Below, one piece after another: positions 28,289 to 38,329 of a stretch of DNA of 64,000 nt (its first letter is position 1; every line of letters starts with the position of its first letter). This stretch comes from Vibrio maritimus (GTDB taxonomy: Bacteria > Pseudomonadota > Gammaproteobacteria > Enterobacterales > Vibrionaceae). Under the pieces are notes generated by a model. It was not told the DNA's origin. It ran no database searches and saw only the letters and a program-made list of their open reading frames with translations. The translations under genes and the position numbers were made by a program. Where the stretch lies: assembly GCA_003263775.1 (NCBI GenBank), contig JYJJ01000037.1, positions 62,001 to 126,000 on the forward strand. The letters run 5' to 3'.

Positions 28289-29267
28289 ATGGGACGTGTG
28301 CCGATTATGATGTTGTGGGCCACATTGCTTTTGGGCTGTGGTGACAAGGAAGCGACGCAATCACTACCTAAAGATGTCACAGTGGTAACGGGTCTTCAGC
28401 CCGGCGCCAGTTTGTTGTATCTCGCCGATGCCGCCGAGCGGTTTGAAAAACAAAACTTGAACCTAACAATCACCCCCGACCCAGTGGAACATTAGCGCTT
28501 CTTTCAGTGATAGAGGGTGAGATAGATGCGACGTGATATTCACCGCGGATATTGCTTATCTCGCACGTCAACACTTACTACCTGAATATCGTGTAGTCGC
28601 GACCGTCTTCGATTCAGACAACTCCAATGCTATTGCAAGCTTGCAACCATTTTCAAGCCTCACGGATCTCGAAAATAAGGTGCTCTGTACGCAATATGTA
28701 TCAGCGCTGCACTTTTTTGGACAAGCCTTGACTGAGCGAAGTGGCGCCCAAAATGTCAACTTTAAATTTGTGCCAGTATCTGAACTTAATCACCACCTCC
28801 TTGAAGGTGAATGCGACTTTATAACGATTCGCGAGCCATTTGTTTCAGAGCTTATTACTCAAACAAATCAGACCGGCTTTGTGAAGTATTTCCCCGGAAC
28901 GTTTCTTCAATATGAATTGATGTTGGCGCATCGGCGCCTTTCCGATGAACATGTATCGCGGTTGTTGCTTGCGATGATTGACGCAGAATCCGTACTTGAA
29001 GAACAACCCGATTATGCCAAACAAGTATTGATGGATAGCTTCAACGCTGATGCCAAACAAGTGCAAAAGCTCCTTACAGACAGCGTGTTATCAGTGTCAC
29101 TTTACCAGCCACTCATCGCATTGTTTGATCGCGAGTTTGTATGGTTGCAGTCGCATGGGCTGTCAGCGGGCTCAATGACCGACACAAAAAGCCTATTAAG
29201 ACCCAAACCGCTTCGTGATGCTGCGCCGCTTAGACAGACGATTTTAGACTATGAAAACGAGTATTAA
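28289..29267 (+). CDS. NMT1/SsuA-like substrate-binding lipoprotein (two frameshifts)
   Basis: A periplasmic ligand-binding protein anchored as a lipoprotein (lipobox LLLGC after a short signal). VTGLQPGASLLYLADAAERFEKQNLNLTI is the usual opening of nitrate/taurine/NMT1-like binding proteins. Frame breaks near 28482 and 28529 separate the N-terminal part from FTADIAYLARQHLLPEYRVVA. Restoring both gives PSGTLALLSVIEGEIDA between them and about 326 residues. No ABC permease or ATPase is adjacent. Instead the stop overlaps the start of a GGDEF-EAL protein, so it more likely acts as a sensory ligand receptor than as a transporter part. Confidence 0.82.
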
Positions 29268-31326
29268 GCAAATCTTAACCCTGTTTGTTACTTTGGTTGC
29301 TGCTTTCATGCTGACCACGGCCTACCTATCCCAAAAGCAAAACGCGGTGCGAGATGAGGTACTGTCATTGGATGAGCAGGCTTTTGAAATCAGTCAACAA
29401 GCATCACGTTTGAACGTCATTGTCGCTGACTATAATCTCTATCGTCGCTCTGACTCTTTAACTCAGTGGTCGAATACCCTCGATAAGATCGAGAAGCAAG
29501 CGGGTCAATTACTCAACATTACTCAGCTAGAAGAGAAGACGTTGGCCAAGCGTCTGTCTACCGATATTTCCCGGATTCGAATGCAATTTGAGCGATTGAG
29601 CGAAGCAACGATAGATAAGGACATTCAGTGGATTACCATCAATCTGAACACTTACAGTCAGAATCTGATCACCCAACTGCATAACTTGAGTGAGGAGGCG
29701 AGGCAGCTTGCGACGCTCGAATTATCGAGACTATCTTGGTATCAAACAGTCGCGGTGGGCAGTACCACGTTTCTTTCACTCGTTGTTTTGATTGTGCTGT
29801 ATACGGCGTTGATCGTGCCGCTTAAAACTGTGCGACATGAAATGAAGAAAATCGGCCAAGATTATGCTCATTATGACTCGAACCACTCCAAATACTCCCG
29901 TATTAGAGAATGGCATGAACTGTTTCAAGGGCTAGAAGAGATGTACCGGGAGCTCCAAGTGACAACCGTGAGTAAAAAAGCGCTCGTCGCAGAAGTCGAG
30001 ATGCGTAAAGAGGCAGAAGGAAACGCCGTCTCTCTAGCTCGAACCGATTTTCTTACCGGCCTACCTAATCGATTGAGCTTTTTTGAGCGTTTTAAAGTGC
30101 TTCTTGAAAACAACCGAAGCGCGTTCTTGTTTTTCCTAGATATCGATAACTTTAAGTCTGTGAATGATAACTTAGGCCACTTAGCCGGTGATACATTATT
30201 AAAAACAGTGAGCGCAGCTATTTTGCAGTTGTCTGGTGAAAGGGACAGTATTGCACGTTTAGGGGGAGACGAATTTGCAATTTTGCACTTCACGGACAGT
30301 GAACAAGAGGCGCTACTGTTTGCGCGAGAGCTACAAGCCATAATCCGCCTTCCCGTGACTTTTGAATCTACTCAACTTCGGATTGATTGCTCTATTGGGA
30401 TAGCACGCTTTCCAGATGACGGTGTAGAGATTAAGTCGCTACTTTCCTGCGCAGATACTGCAATGTATTTTGCTAAGCGCAATCCTGTGAGTACGTCAGG
30501 TATTCAGCGTTTCACGGTTGACATTGGTGAGGCGAGCCGACGTAAATTCAGTTTATATCATAAACTGCGCAGAGCGGTTGAGCAGGGCAGTTTCGAAGTC
30601 TGGTTTCAGCCTCAAGTGGAAGTGGGCACTTTGAATGTGACGGGATTCGAGGCTCTGTTACGTTGGAAACAAGGTGATGGAAGTTACGTGAGTCCGGCCG
30701 TCTTTGTTCCAATGCTCGAAAGAACCGTCGACATAATAAGGGTTGGCGAGTTTGTGTTTGAAAAATGCATAGAGTTTCAACGTAGGTTGGAGAGCAACGG
30801 TTTCAATCATACTGTATCGATCAATATCTCTGCCGTACAGCTTGAACATGAGCACTTTATTCCATTTTTGAAACGCAGGGTACTTGAAACAGGAGTAAGT
30901 GCGAGCCGCTTTCCACTTGAACTGACCGAAACCGCGATATTTCGAAATAAACAGGAAACACTGCTTTCTTTAGACCGACTCAAAGAAATGGGCTTTTCGT
31001 TGCAGTTGGACGATTTTGGCACTGGTAATGCGTCGCTAGATTTATTGAAAAACTTCCCATTCTCGACCGTTAAAATAGATAGCTCCTTCACTAAAGAGGC
31101 AGCCAATAAGCCCGAAACACGAGCGATCATTAAAGCCATCACTTTACTGTCTAAGGAGCTCAGCTTTGATATCGTTATTGAAGGGGTAGAAACGGCACAG
31201 CAGCAGGCTTTCGCGAGAGAGTACGGCATTAAGGTTGCACAGGGGTTCTATTATGCCAAAGCGATGCCAATGAATGAGGCGATCGCTTGGCTTGAACATT
31301 ATGACCACTATTCCACAGCGCTCTAA
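29251..31326 (+). CDS. Membrane GGDEF-EAL protein (c-di-GMP synthase/phosphodiesterase)
   Basis: A 691-residue inner-membrane protein. One N-terminal helix (residues 8-26), a helical periplasmic region (about 27-165) and a second helix (about 168-188) precede a GGDEF domain with ARLGGDEFAI near residue 337. An EAL domain follows with FEALLRW near 465, LDDFGTGNASL, and KIDSSF. Both active motifs look intact, so it could make or degrade c-di-GMP. It overlaps the binding-lipoprotein gene by 17 nt, implying co-translation. The layout resembles NspS-MbaA of Vibrio cholerae, where a periplasmic binding protein controls a GGDEF-EAL partner. Confidence 0.92.
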   Translation: MKTSIKQILTLFVTLVAAFMLTTAYLSQKQNAVRDEVLSLDEQAFEISQQASRLNVIVADYNLYRRSDSLTQWSNTLDKIEKQAGQLLNITQLEEKTLAKRLSTDISRIRMQFERLSEATIDKDIQWITINLNTYSQNLITQLHNLSEEARQLATLELSRLSWYQTVAVGSTTFLSLVVLIVLYTALIVPLKTVRHEMKKIGQDYAHYDSNHSKYSRIREWHELFQGLEEMYRELQVTTVSKKALVAEVEMRKEAEGNAVSLARTDFLTGLPNRLSFFERFKVLLENNRSAFLFFLDIDNFKSVNDNLGHLAGDTLLKTVSAAILQLSGERDSIARLGGDEFAILHFTDSEQEALLFARELQAIIRLPVTFESTQLRIDCSIGIARFPDDGVEIKSLLSCADTAMYFAKRNPVSTSGIQRFTVDIGEASRRKFSLYHKLRRAVEQGSFEVWFQPQVEVGTLNVTGFEALLRWKQGDGSYVSPAVFVPMLERTVDIIRVGEFVFEKCIEFQRRLESNGFNHTVSINISAVQLEHEHFIPFLKRRVLETGVSASRFPLELTETAIFRNKQETLLSLDRLKEMGFSLQLDDFGTGNASLDLLKNFPFSTVKIDSSFTKEAANKPETRAIIKAITLLSKELSFDIVIEGVETAQQQAFAREYGIKVAQGFYYAKAMPMNEAIAWLEHYDHYSTAL

Positions 31327-31374
31327 TCGCTTATGTGCAACTCATTTTATTTTGTAATTAATTATCGGCCATTT

Positions 31375-31398
31375 GGACGTCTAGACGTTGACAAGTCT
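31375..31398. promoter_or_regulatory. Triple MetJ box overlapping a promoter
   Basis: Three consecutive 8-mers GGACGTCT, AGACGTTG and ACAAGTCT match the AGACGTCT met-box consensus at 7, 6 and 5 positions. A candidate -35 TTGACA (31388-31393) lies inside them, with TAGTCT 17 nt downstream as a possible -10. Binding here would block RNA polymerase. The downstream gene starts at 31450. Confidence 0.78.
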
Positions 31399-31449
31399 AT
31401 TGGTTGAGATTAGTCTGCTCGCCTTTCTGTCATCGACGCGACTTTTAGT

Positions 31450-32787
31450 ATGTCTACACAACATAAAACCTCTCAATCAGTTCAAGCTTCTGGCGTAGCT
31501 CTGTTACCTCTTGCACTTTTTTTAGCTCTTTTTATTGGAGTAGGTAGCTACCTATCTTGGCAAGGGGTTGAATTTGCTTTCTATCAGCTACCAGCACCGA
31601 TTGCAGCGCTCCCAGCTGTGGTTTTAGCAGTCTTGCTGAGTAAAGAGAAGCTTAACCGTGCTATTGAGCAGTTTTTACGTGGTGTTGGCCATCAAGACAT
31701 CGTTGCAATGTGCATGATCTATTTGTTGGCTGGTGCTTTTGCTGCGGTCGCTAAAGCCTCGGGCGGCGTAGATGCAACGGTAAACCTTGGCCTTTCGGCG
31801 ATCCCAACCAGTCTGATTTTGCCAGGTATTTTTCTTATTTCTGCCTTTATTGCCACCGCAATGGGTACGTCAATGGGAACAATCGCAGCAGTTGCTCCGG
31901 TTGCTCTTGGAATCGCCCAGTCAGCGGGAATGAGCATTCCGTTGGCGGCGGGTGTAGTGCTTAGCGGTGCGATGTTTGGCGACAACTTGTCGATTATCTC
32001 GGATACCACTATTGCAGCGACGCGCTCTCAAGGGTGTCACATGAGAGACAAGTTTAAAGAGAACGTCAAAATCGCGATTCCCGCTGCGTTAGTTGCGATG
32101 CTTATTTTTGCTTTCAATAGTTCGGCGACGACTTTACCTGAAACTGGCGATATTGAGTGGCTGAAAGTAATGCCTTATTTGGCCATTCTTGTTCTTGCGA
32201 TATCTGGTTTGAATGTGTTCGTTGTGTTGACTGTCGGTATTGTGCTTGCTGGTGGAGTGAGTTTGCTCTCTGTTGATGACTACAGTCTAACGGCACTCGG
32301 CCAAGATATTTACACTGGTTTTGGTAATATGCAGGAAATCTTCCTGTTATCGATGCTAATTGGCGGTTTGAGTGAGCTGATGCGCCAGCAAGGTGGATTG
32401 GCATTTTTAACTAAGCTAGTGAGTCGAGCTATTCGAACTTTTGGCTCGACCCATGATAAAACGTCAAGCCGAAGAGCAAGTGAGTTTGGTATCGCTGGTT
32501 TGGTTTCAATGGTCAACTTATGTACTGCGAACAACACCGTGGCGATTATTGTGTCGGGCAGTGTGGCTAAAGAGTTGGCCGATGAGTATCAAGTCGCGCC
32601 AAAACGTTCGGCAAGTCTACTAGATATCTACTCTTGTGTAATCCAAGGGCTGCTTCCGTACGGTGCTCAGGTACTATTGCTAGGCTCGGTATTTAACTTA
32701 TCGCCATTAGATATCATCGTAAATTCTTACTATTGTTTTGCTCTCGCGATAGCGGCTGTCGTGGCAATTTTCCTCAAACGTTCTTAA
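31450..32787 (+). CDS. NhaC-superfamily transporter, MetT-like methionine transporter
   Basis: A 445-residue inner-membrane protein with about eleven or twelve hydrophobic segments and the NhaC-type core AMGTSMGTIAAVAPVALG, GAMFGDNLSIISDTTIAATRSQG and ANNTVAIIVSG. By fold alone it would be called a Na+/H+ antiporter. The triple MetJ box in its promoter points to the MetT subgroup, a predicted methionine transporter described by comparative genomics in Vibrio and Shewanella. The substrate is therefore inferred from regulation. No defect was seen, and no clear terminator follows. The 270 nt to the next gene hold nothing I recognise. Confidence 0.87.
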   Translation: MSTQHKTSQSVQASGVALLPLALFLALFIGVGSYLSWQGVEFAFYQLPAPIAALPAVVLAVLLSKEKLNRAIEQFLRGVGHQDIVAMCMIYLLAGAFAAVAKASGGVDATVNLGLSAIPTSLILPGIFLISAFIATAMGTSMGTIAAVAPVALGIAQSAGMSIPLAAGVVLSGAMFGDNLSIISDTTIAATRSQGCHMRDKFKENVKIAIPAALVAMLIFAFNSSATTLPETGDIEWLKVMPYLAILVLAISGLNVFVVLTVGIVLAGGVSLLSVDDYSLTALGQDIYTGFGNMQEIFLLSMLIGGLSELMRQQGGLAFLTKLVSRAIRTFGSTHDKTSSRRASEFGIAGLVSMVNLCTANNTVAIIVSGSVAKELADEYQVAPKRSASLLDIYSCVIQGLLPYGAQVLLLGSVFNLSPLDIIVNSYYCFALAIAAVVAIFLKRS

Positions 32788-33057
32788 GTATAGATACAAA
32801 GGCGGCTTGTTAGAAGTGGAAATGCTGCTTGTTGTTGCAAATGATTATCCATAATTCCTTTGTGATACATTTGGTTACAAAAGGTAGGGCATTGGCTAAT
32901 ATTGAAAGAGTGTTGTGATTTGGTTAGCGAGTGGTCAAATGCTTCGTCGGATGATTGACAAAGTGTTTTACACGTAAGTAACCTAAACGGGTGACAATTC
33001 AAGACTAGCAAGCGGAAAGTTGTACTTGCTAACCCATATTAGCCAAGAGGAAGTAGC

Positions 33058-33649
33058 ATGTCTGAATTACAAATTATTAAAGCCGACTACACTGCCGTGT
33101 CTGATCTGTGTGCCATGTTCTTAGATGCCTACGCAGATAACGAAGCAATGCAAGCCGCACTGCGCCAAGATGAAGTGGCAGATTTTGCCCATGATTGTTA
33201 TTGGCGTTGGGCAGTGGGTGAATGGGGACTTGCTGGTGGAGAAGTTTACACAACACCTGAAAGAGATGGCTGCGTTATCATGCGCCCGCCAGGCACTCAT
33301 CAACCTGATGTCATGCAGAAAATGGAAGTGTTATCTATTGTTACTCGCATGATGGGCTCTAACCGAATCGAGATTGCTAAAGAAGTGTGCGAACAAATGC
33401 TTGCTGTACCACCAATGCAAGATTGTTACTGGCTATGGGGCTTGGGTGTCTCTCCGAAAGCAGGCGGCAAAGGTTTAGCAAGTGCACTGATTAAAACGGT
33501 CACTGATCAAGCCGATGCGGCGGGCAAGCAACTTACGTCGTTGCCTCAAGTGAAAAGGTCGTGAAGACGTTTGAAGACGTGGTTTTGAAGTCCTTTCTAA
33601 GAGTGAAAACTTCCCTTACTGGTTTATGTTACGCCCAGTTCAAGGTTAA
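33058..33649 (+). CDS. GNAT-family N-acetyltransferase (two frameshifts)
   Basis: Acetyltransferase of about 197 residues. The acetyl-CoA site is LWGLGVSPKAGGKGLASALI, with the usual GxGxA pattern. Two missing bases disrupt the end. Near 33530 a t restores KQLYVVASSEKVVKTFEDV, and near 33585 a g restores GFEVLSKSENFPYWFMLRPVQG with a stop at 33647-33649. An SD (GAGG) is present upstream of ATG 33058. It is followed at once by a strong terminator. The substrate is unknown. Confidence 0.87.
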
Positions 33650-33662
33650 ACGAATATTGATG

Positions 33663-33696
33663 AAAAACGCGCTAGTGAAGCTAGCGCGTTTTTTTG
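33663..33696 (+). terminator. Intrinsic terminator after the GNAT gene
   Basis: AAAACGCGCTAG-TGAAG-CTAGCGCG followed by seven T: a strong stem-loop with T tract starting 14 nt after the repaired GNAT stop. Confidence 0.92.
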
Positions 33697-33815
33697 TGCC
33701 AAAATTGCGAGAGACAGTATAGAAACACACCAACCTTTCCGATCATTCAAATACTTATGGTAGCGTTGTTTGATTTGAATATGGCTTCTTATCAATCAGT
33801 TAAGGTAGGTTTTCA

Positions 33816-34367
33816 TTGCTTAAGTATACAACGTTATTCTTTATCCCAGTACTTTTAAGTGGCATAGTCGGTTGTAAAGACAATCACGAGTTTTACCAAA
33901 ACCCACCGCAATACATCACGGATCAAATTGACCCTTATATGCCGTTAGCGCTTGAGTTTGTTAAGAATAATGAAAGGCGCGCGCTAGAAAATGGTGTGCC
34001 ATTATTGCCGCAGTATATGGACATTGCTCAGCGCGTCGGTATAAAGCATCCCGAGAGGGTTAGGGTATTGTATGTTGATGAATTACCTATGCCCAAGAAT
34101 GACTCTCTTAAGTTTCAAATGGAGCGGTTGGGGCTAGATTCGCCATACTTAGTAGGGATGACTTATGGCTATGGCATTTACATTAAGCATGCGGCAAAGG
34201 GGGATAAACTGCTGCTGTCCCATGAATTAATCCATGTGCGTCAATCAGAGGATCTTGGCCTAGAAGATATCACCCGCGAATACTTTTTGCAGTTGAAGAT
34301 ATTTGGTTATCGAGAATCGCCAATTGAGATTGAGGCGTATAACAATGCTCACCAATACCTAGAGTGA
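33816..34367 (+). CDS. Lipoprotein with HExxH motif (possible metalloprotease-like)
   Basis: A 183-residue lipoprotein starting with TTG 33816; the lipobox is SGIVGC after a short hydrophobic stretch. Near residue 138 the sequence SHELIHVRQSE contains HExxH, the zinc-binding motif of many metallopeptidases, and a later Glu-rich segment (RESPIEIEAYNNAH) could supply the third ligand. The spacing H-x-x-E-x-x-H-n-E-x-x-A resembles minimal DUF4157-type zinc proteins. Function is unknown and protease activity is only a possibility. It is a single gene with an AT-rich upstream region. Confidence 0.65.
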   Translation: MLKYTTLFFIPVLLSGIVGCKDNHEFYQNPPQYITDQIDPYMPLALEFVKNNERRALENGVPLLPQYMDIAQRVGIKHPERVRVLYVDELPMPKNDSLKFQMERLGLDSPYLVGMTYGYGIYIKHAAKGDKLLLSHELIHVRQSEDLGLEDITREYFLQLKIFGYRESPIEIEAYNNAHQYLE

Positions 34368-34569
34368 CCCAAATAGAGCGTTCTAGTCTATTCTTTTCTC
34401 ACCGCTTTAAAGTCTATTTTAAATATTGATTGCTCGATACATTTTATCGAAGGCTTTTCTTGTCCTAACGTTACGCAAAAGCTCGCTATTTCTACCTCTA
34501 AAGTATACTAAAAACGAAGAATGTTTGTCCTACACTGCTATTAATTTACTTATTACTTATAGGGATGTT

Positions 34570-37062
34570 ATGGAAGCGTTTAGTCGATGGTTTGACGATA
34601 TATCAATAAAGCGAAAAGTATTGATAAGTTTTGCAATACCGGTTTTGTTGATGCTTTTGGTTTCGATGGCGGTGCACAAAAATACTCAGTCAATGGTTGA
34701 AGATGCGAGTTGGGTGGAGCATACCCATAAAGCTATTGCGAGAGCACATGAGTTGCTGACCATGGTTGTTGATATGGAGACCGGTAAACGTGGCTTTTTG
34801 ATCACTGGAGACGAAGTATTCCTAGAACCTTTCAAATCCTCACTTGGTGTTTGGGATAAAAAGATTGCCACTCTGGCGGATCAGGTAAGTGATAATCCTC
34901 CACAAGTTGAGTTGCTTTGGCAAATAGATGAATTGCATAAACATTGGCTTAAGGCTGCGACTAAATTAGTAGACCAAAGGCGTGGTGTGAGAGAGGGGGA
35001 GGAGCAAATGAGTACCATCATCGAATTGGTACAGAAGCAAACCAGTAAGTCCATCATTGACGAAATAAGAAAGAAAGTTGCTAGCTTTATCGAAGTGGAA
35101 GAAACGCTAATCCAAGTGAGGACGGTCGAATCGGCAAAGTCAGCGACCCAAACGAGTCTAGTGCTGATTCTAGGCACTATCTTTTCAGCAATTATTTCGG
35201 TGTTAGTGGCCTTTTGGAGCTCTGCTCGAGTTAAACGACGTCTTGATACTCTGTTGAAAGCTACTCAAGACGTCGGATCCGGCAGGCTAAAACTAGGTTT
35301 GAAGAAACTGAGTGACAGCAAGTACCTTAACGGTAAAGATGAATTCTCTAGATTGACGTCGAGCTTTAAAAACATGACGTCAAACTTGGTTGAAAACGAT
35401 CTCAAAATGCATGAGTACAACCAAAAACTTAAAAAAGAGAGCCAAAGAGCAGAAGCCGCTGCACAAGCTAAAAGCGAGTTCCTGTCAACAATGAGCCATG
35501 AGATCAGAACACCGATGAATGGTGTGATAGGTATGACGAATCTATTGCTGGACACCAAGCTAGACGAGCAACAACTGAGGATGACGGAAACAACCAAAAA
35601 TAGCGCGGAGTCTTTGTTGTCCATCATCAACGATATATTGGATTTCTCAAAAATTGAGGCAGGTAAGATTGATTTAGAGGTGATTGATTTTGATTTGGGA
35701 GAAGTCATCGAGGAAGTTGGAGCAATGCTTTACTTTGCAGCTGAACAAAAGGACATACAGCTAATATGTCCAGCGACGCCAGTTATGGACTTGTGCTACA
35801 AAGGTGATCCCGGACGCATCCGTCAGGTACTAAACAACCTCGTCAATAACGCTATCAAATTTACGGAAAAAGGAGAGGTTGCGGTTTATGTGTCTCTGGT
35901 AGAAAAGCGACTGACTGATAGTGTGATTAAGTTTGAAGTAAAAGATACAGGCATAGGTATCAGTGAAGAGCAGCAAGGGAAGTTGTTTTCACGCTTTTCT
36001 CAAGCGGACAGTTCGACAACCCGTAAATATGGTGGTACCGGACTAGGGCTATCTATCAGTAAACGATTATCTGAAATTATGGGTGGCGAAATTGGCGTCG
36101 TCAGTGAGCAAGGAAAAGGATCGAATTTTTGGTTCACGGTTGTTCTAGAGAACTCAGACAAGCAGTCTGTTGTGTATCTACCGACTGGAGATTTGAAAAA
36201 ACAGCGCTTGTTGGTTGTAGACGATATTCTAACCAATCGAAACTTGATGCAGCAGATATTCAGCAACTGGGAAATCTCGCATAAAGTCGTAGAGAGCGGT
36301 GAAGACGCGTTGAAAGAGTTGGACAACGCTAAACTAGAAGGCAATCCGTTTTCCATCGCAATAATTGACTACCAAATGCCGAATATGGATGGCGTACAAC
36401 TGGCTCGTCAAATACAAAAGAACGACTCTATCAAAGACACTAAGATGATCATGTTTTCTTCTGTGGTACAACGGGGTGACGCTAAACTTATGCAACAAGT
36501 CGGCTTTAGCGGTTATTTAACTAAACCTATGCAACAATCCGATCTGCTCAGTGTTTTAGAGAAGGTTTCGGGTCTTGGCTCTGATAGCCCGAAAGATAGC
36601 TTCGTAACAAGACACACGCCTGAGAAGAAAACCCAATATCAAGCACACGCCCTAATCGTAGATGATGTCACGACGAATCAAGTCGTGCTTCAGTCTCTGC
36701 TAGGGAAATATGGCATAAAGGTCGATAAAGCGAAAAATGGTCTAGAAGCGCTGGCAGCATTGCGCACTCATTCTGCTTATGATGTGGTATTCATGGATTG
36801 CCAGATGCCAGAAATGGATGGCTATGAAGCGACAAGAGAGATTCGGAAAACTAGCAATGCCAATATCAACCATTCGATCCCCGTGATTGCGATGACGGCA
36901 AACGCCCTTCAAGGTGATAAAGAAAAATGCTTACAAGCGGGTATGGATGATTACATTTCAAAGCCTATCAACGCCAAAGCTTTAGGCGATGCGTTAGCGA
37001 AATGGCTACCACATAAGGTGAAACAAGATTCTTCTGCTGAAGGAGAAAGAAACCTGGCATGA
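34570..37062 (+). CDS. Hybrid sensor histidine kinase with CHASE3 domain and two receiver domains
   Basis: An 830-residue membrane kinase. Helix 1 (residues about 15-35) and helix 2 (about 196-215) flank a CHASE3-type periplasmic domain containing [26 protein letters not shown] follows, then HisKA with [19 protein letters not shown] (phospho-His near residue 312). The ATPase has [15 protein letters not shown] and GTGLGLSI. Receiver 1 has [11 protein letters not shown] near 600 and receiver 2 [11 protein letters not shown] near 742. There is no Hpt domain, so phosphotransfer must go to a separate Hpt protein. I chose ATG 34570 because AGGGA precedes it; the frame is open to 34426 without an SD. 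Confidence 0.93.
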   Translation: MEAFSRWFDDISIKRKVLISFAIPVLLMLLVSMAVHKNTQSMVEDASWVEHTHKAIARAHELLTMVVDMETGKRGFLITGDEVFLEPFKSSLGVWDKKIATLADQVSDNPPQVELLWQIDELHKHWLKAATKLVDQRRGVREGEEQMSTIIELVQKQTSKSIIDEIRKKVASFIEVEETLIQVRTVESAKSATQTSLVLILGTIFSAIISVLVAFWSSARVKRRLDTLLKATQDVGSGRLKLGLKKLSDSKYLNGKDEFSRLTSSFKNMTSNLVENDLKMHEYNQKLKKESQRAEAAAQAKSEFLSTMSHEIRTPMNGVIGMTNLLLDTKLDEQQLRMTETTKNSAESLLSIINDILDFSKIEAGKIDLEVIDFDLGEVIEEVGAMLYFAAEQKDIQLICPATPVMDLCYKGDPGRIRQVLNNLVNNAIKFTEKGEVAVYVSLVEKRLTDSVIKFEVKDTGIGISEEQQGKLFSRFSQADSSTTRKYGGTGLGLSISKRLSEIMGGEIGVVSEQGKGSNFWFTVVLENSDKQSVVYLPTGDLKKQRLLVVDDILTNRNLMQQIFSNWEISHKVVESGEDALKELDNAKLEGNPFSIAIIDYQMPNMDGVQLARQIQKNDSIKDTKMIMFSSVVQRGDAKLMQQVGFSGYLTKPMQQSDLLSVLEKVSGLGSDSPKDSFVTRHTPEKKTQYQAHALIVDDVTTNQVVLQSLLGKYGIKVDKAKNGLEALAALRTHSAYDVVFMDCQMPEMDGYEATREIRKTSNANINHSIPVIAMTANALQGDKEKCLQAGMDDYISKPINAKALGDALAKWLPHKVKQDSSAEGERNLA

Positions 37063-37262
37063 GTGATATCGCCATCGATACTGAGCGCAGGACGATGGTG
37101 TCCTTCAAACGCGATTAGCACCTTACTCGTCTGATACAATAATCGCGCTAATCGAAGTGTATAAACACTCCTTTGTTTCACGACTTCTGGAATGATATTA
37201 AGTAATGTCACATTGTTATGGTACTTTTTTAGTCCAAAACAAAAGGATCGAGTTACAGTAGT

Positions 37263-37907
37263 ATGACAACGTTTCACTGTGAAGCCTTCGAAGAAGAGAT
37301 GATGGATTTTATCTCTAAAGAAATGAAACAAGACGCCGCTCATGACATCAATCACGTGCTTCGTGTCGTTAAAACTGCGAAACAGTTGTGTAATGCAGAG
37401 GGGGCGAGGCTAGAAGTTGTTTTGCCGGCTGCGTACCTTCATGACTGTTTTTCGTTTCCCAAAAATCACCCAGAACGGGCTCAAAGCTCAAGAATAGCAG
37501 CTGACAAAGCGTTGGCTTTTCTTGATGACATCGGTTATCCATCCCAATTCCTTCAAGATATCCATCACTGTATTGTTGCTCATAGTTTTAGCGCAGATGT
37601 TGCCACTCAAACGTTAGAAGCACAAATAGTGCAGGATGCTGACAGGCTCGACGCTCTTGGTGCAATTGGCGTCGTCAGATGGCTGCAGGTTGGCACGCAG
37701 CTAGGCGTGACAGTCTATGATAGCGATGATCCCTTCTGTGTGGATAGAGAGCCTAATGACACAACTTACTCGGTTGATCATTTCTACACTAAACTGCTTC
37801 GTTTGCCAGATAGGATGCAAACGGCTTCCGCCAAAAATGAGGCAGAAAAAAGAATCGACTTTATGCGTGCGTTTTTAGCTCAATTGGCAAGCGAAATTTG
37901 CGATTAG
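37263..37907 (+). CDS. HD-domain phosphohydrolase
   Basis: A 214-residue cytosolic HD-superfamily protein. Metal-binding residues appear as HDINHVLRV (first His), YLHDCFS (the HD pair) and DADRLDALGAIGVVRW (Asp). The arrangement resembles the E. coli YedJ type. Substrates of this subgroup are unknown; a nucleotide phosphohydrolase is plausible. The SD before ATG 37263 is weak. A 12-bp imperfect inverted repeat (ATCTATCTGCAC at 37931-37942, GTGCATATAGAT at 37953-37964) follows the stop, without a T tract. Confidence 0.85.
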   Translation: MTTFHCEAFEEEMMDFISKEMKQDAAHDINHVLRVVKTAKQLCNAEGARLEVVLPAAYLHDCFSFPKNHPERAQSSRIAADKALAFLDDIGYPSQFLQDIHHCIVAHSFSADVATQTLEAQIVQDADRLDALGAIGVVRWLQVGTQLGVTVYDSDDPFCVDREPNDTTYSVDHFYTKLLRLPDRMQTASAKNEAEKRIDFMRAFLAQLASEICD

Positions 37908-38035
37908 CCCACACAGCCATGTGCGTATGAATCTATCTGCACTTGGAGCCATGTGCATATAGATGGTAGGGCAGCTTGAACTTTGTATGCCATTTCAGCG
38001 TAGTACAGGTTTCGTACTTAGCTGGGAATAAAATC

Positions 38036-38287
38036 ATGGAAATAACACAAGAAATAGAATCGAGAATTATTGAGATGGCTTGGGAGGATCGAACCCCCTT
38101 CGAAGCCATTACGCTCCAATTTGGGATAAGCGAGTCAGAGCTCATACGCTTTATGCGTGCGCGGATTAAAAAAGGCAGTTTCAAATTGTGGCGGGCACGT
38201 GTTTCAGGCAGAGTGACAAAGCATACAAAACTAAGAGGTAACAACGTCAGTCGGGGTTATTGCCCTACTCAATATAAACACCGATAA
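38036..38287 (+). CDS. TIGR03643 (DUF2805) family protein
   Basis: An 83-residue protein containing the strongly conserved core RIIEMAWEDRTPFEAITLQFG and the RARIKKGSFKLWRARVSGR segment I associate with the TIGR03643 family. The helix-turn-helix-like middle (FGISESELIRFMR) and basic tail suggest nucleic-acid binding, but no function is established. Start ATG 38036 begins the conserved part; a longer frame from 37976 is unsupported. Many relatives occur near photolyase or cryptochrome genes; none is seen here. Confidence 0.8.
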   Translation: MEITQEIESRIIEMAWEDRTPFEAITLQFGISESELIRFMRARIKKGSFKLWRARVSGRVTKHTKLRGNNVSRGYCPTQYKHR

Positions 38288-38329
38288 TGGCTTGAACTTC
38301 AAAGCGCGGCGACGTTAACGCATACTATT

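Noticed and set aside
28289..29267. Complete ABC importer
   Set aside because: Only the binding protein is present. No permease or ATPase gene adjoins it, and the overlapping partner is a GGDEF-EAL protein.
35265..35708. Antisense open frame inside the hybrid kinase
   Set aside because: It lies opposite intact HisKA coding sequence and has Ser/Leu-rich shadow composition.
37931..37964. Terminator after the HD-domain gene
   Set aside because: The 12-bp arms have one mismatch and no T tract, so I noted it only as an inverted repeat.
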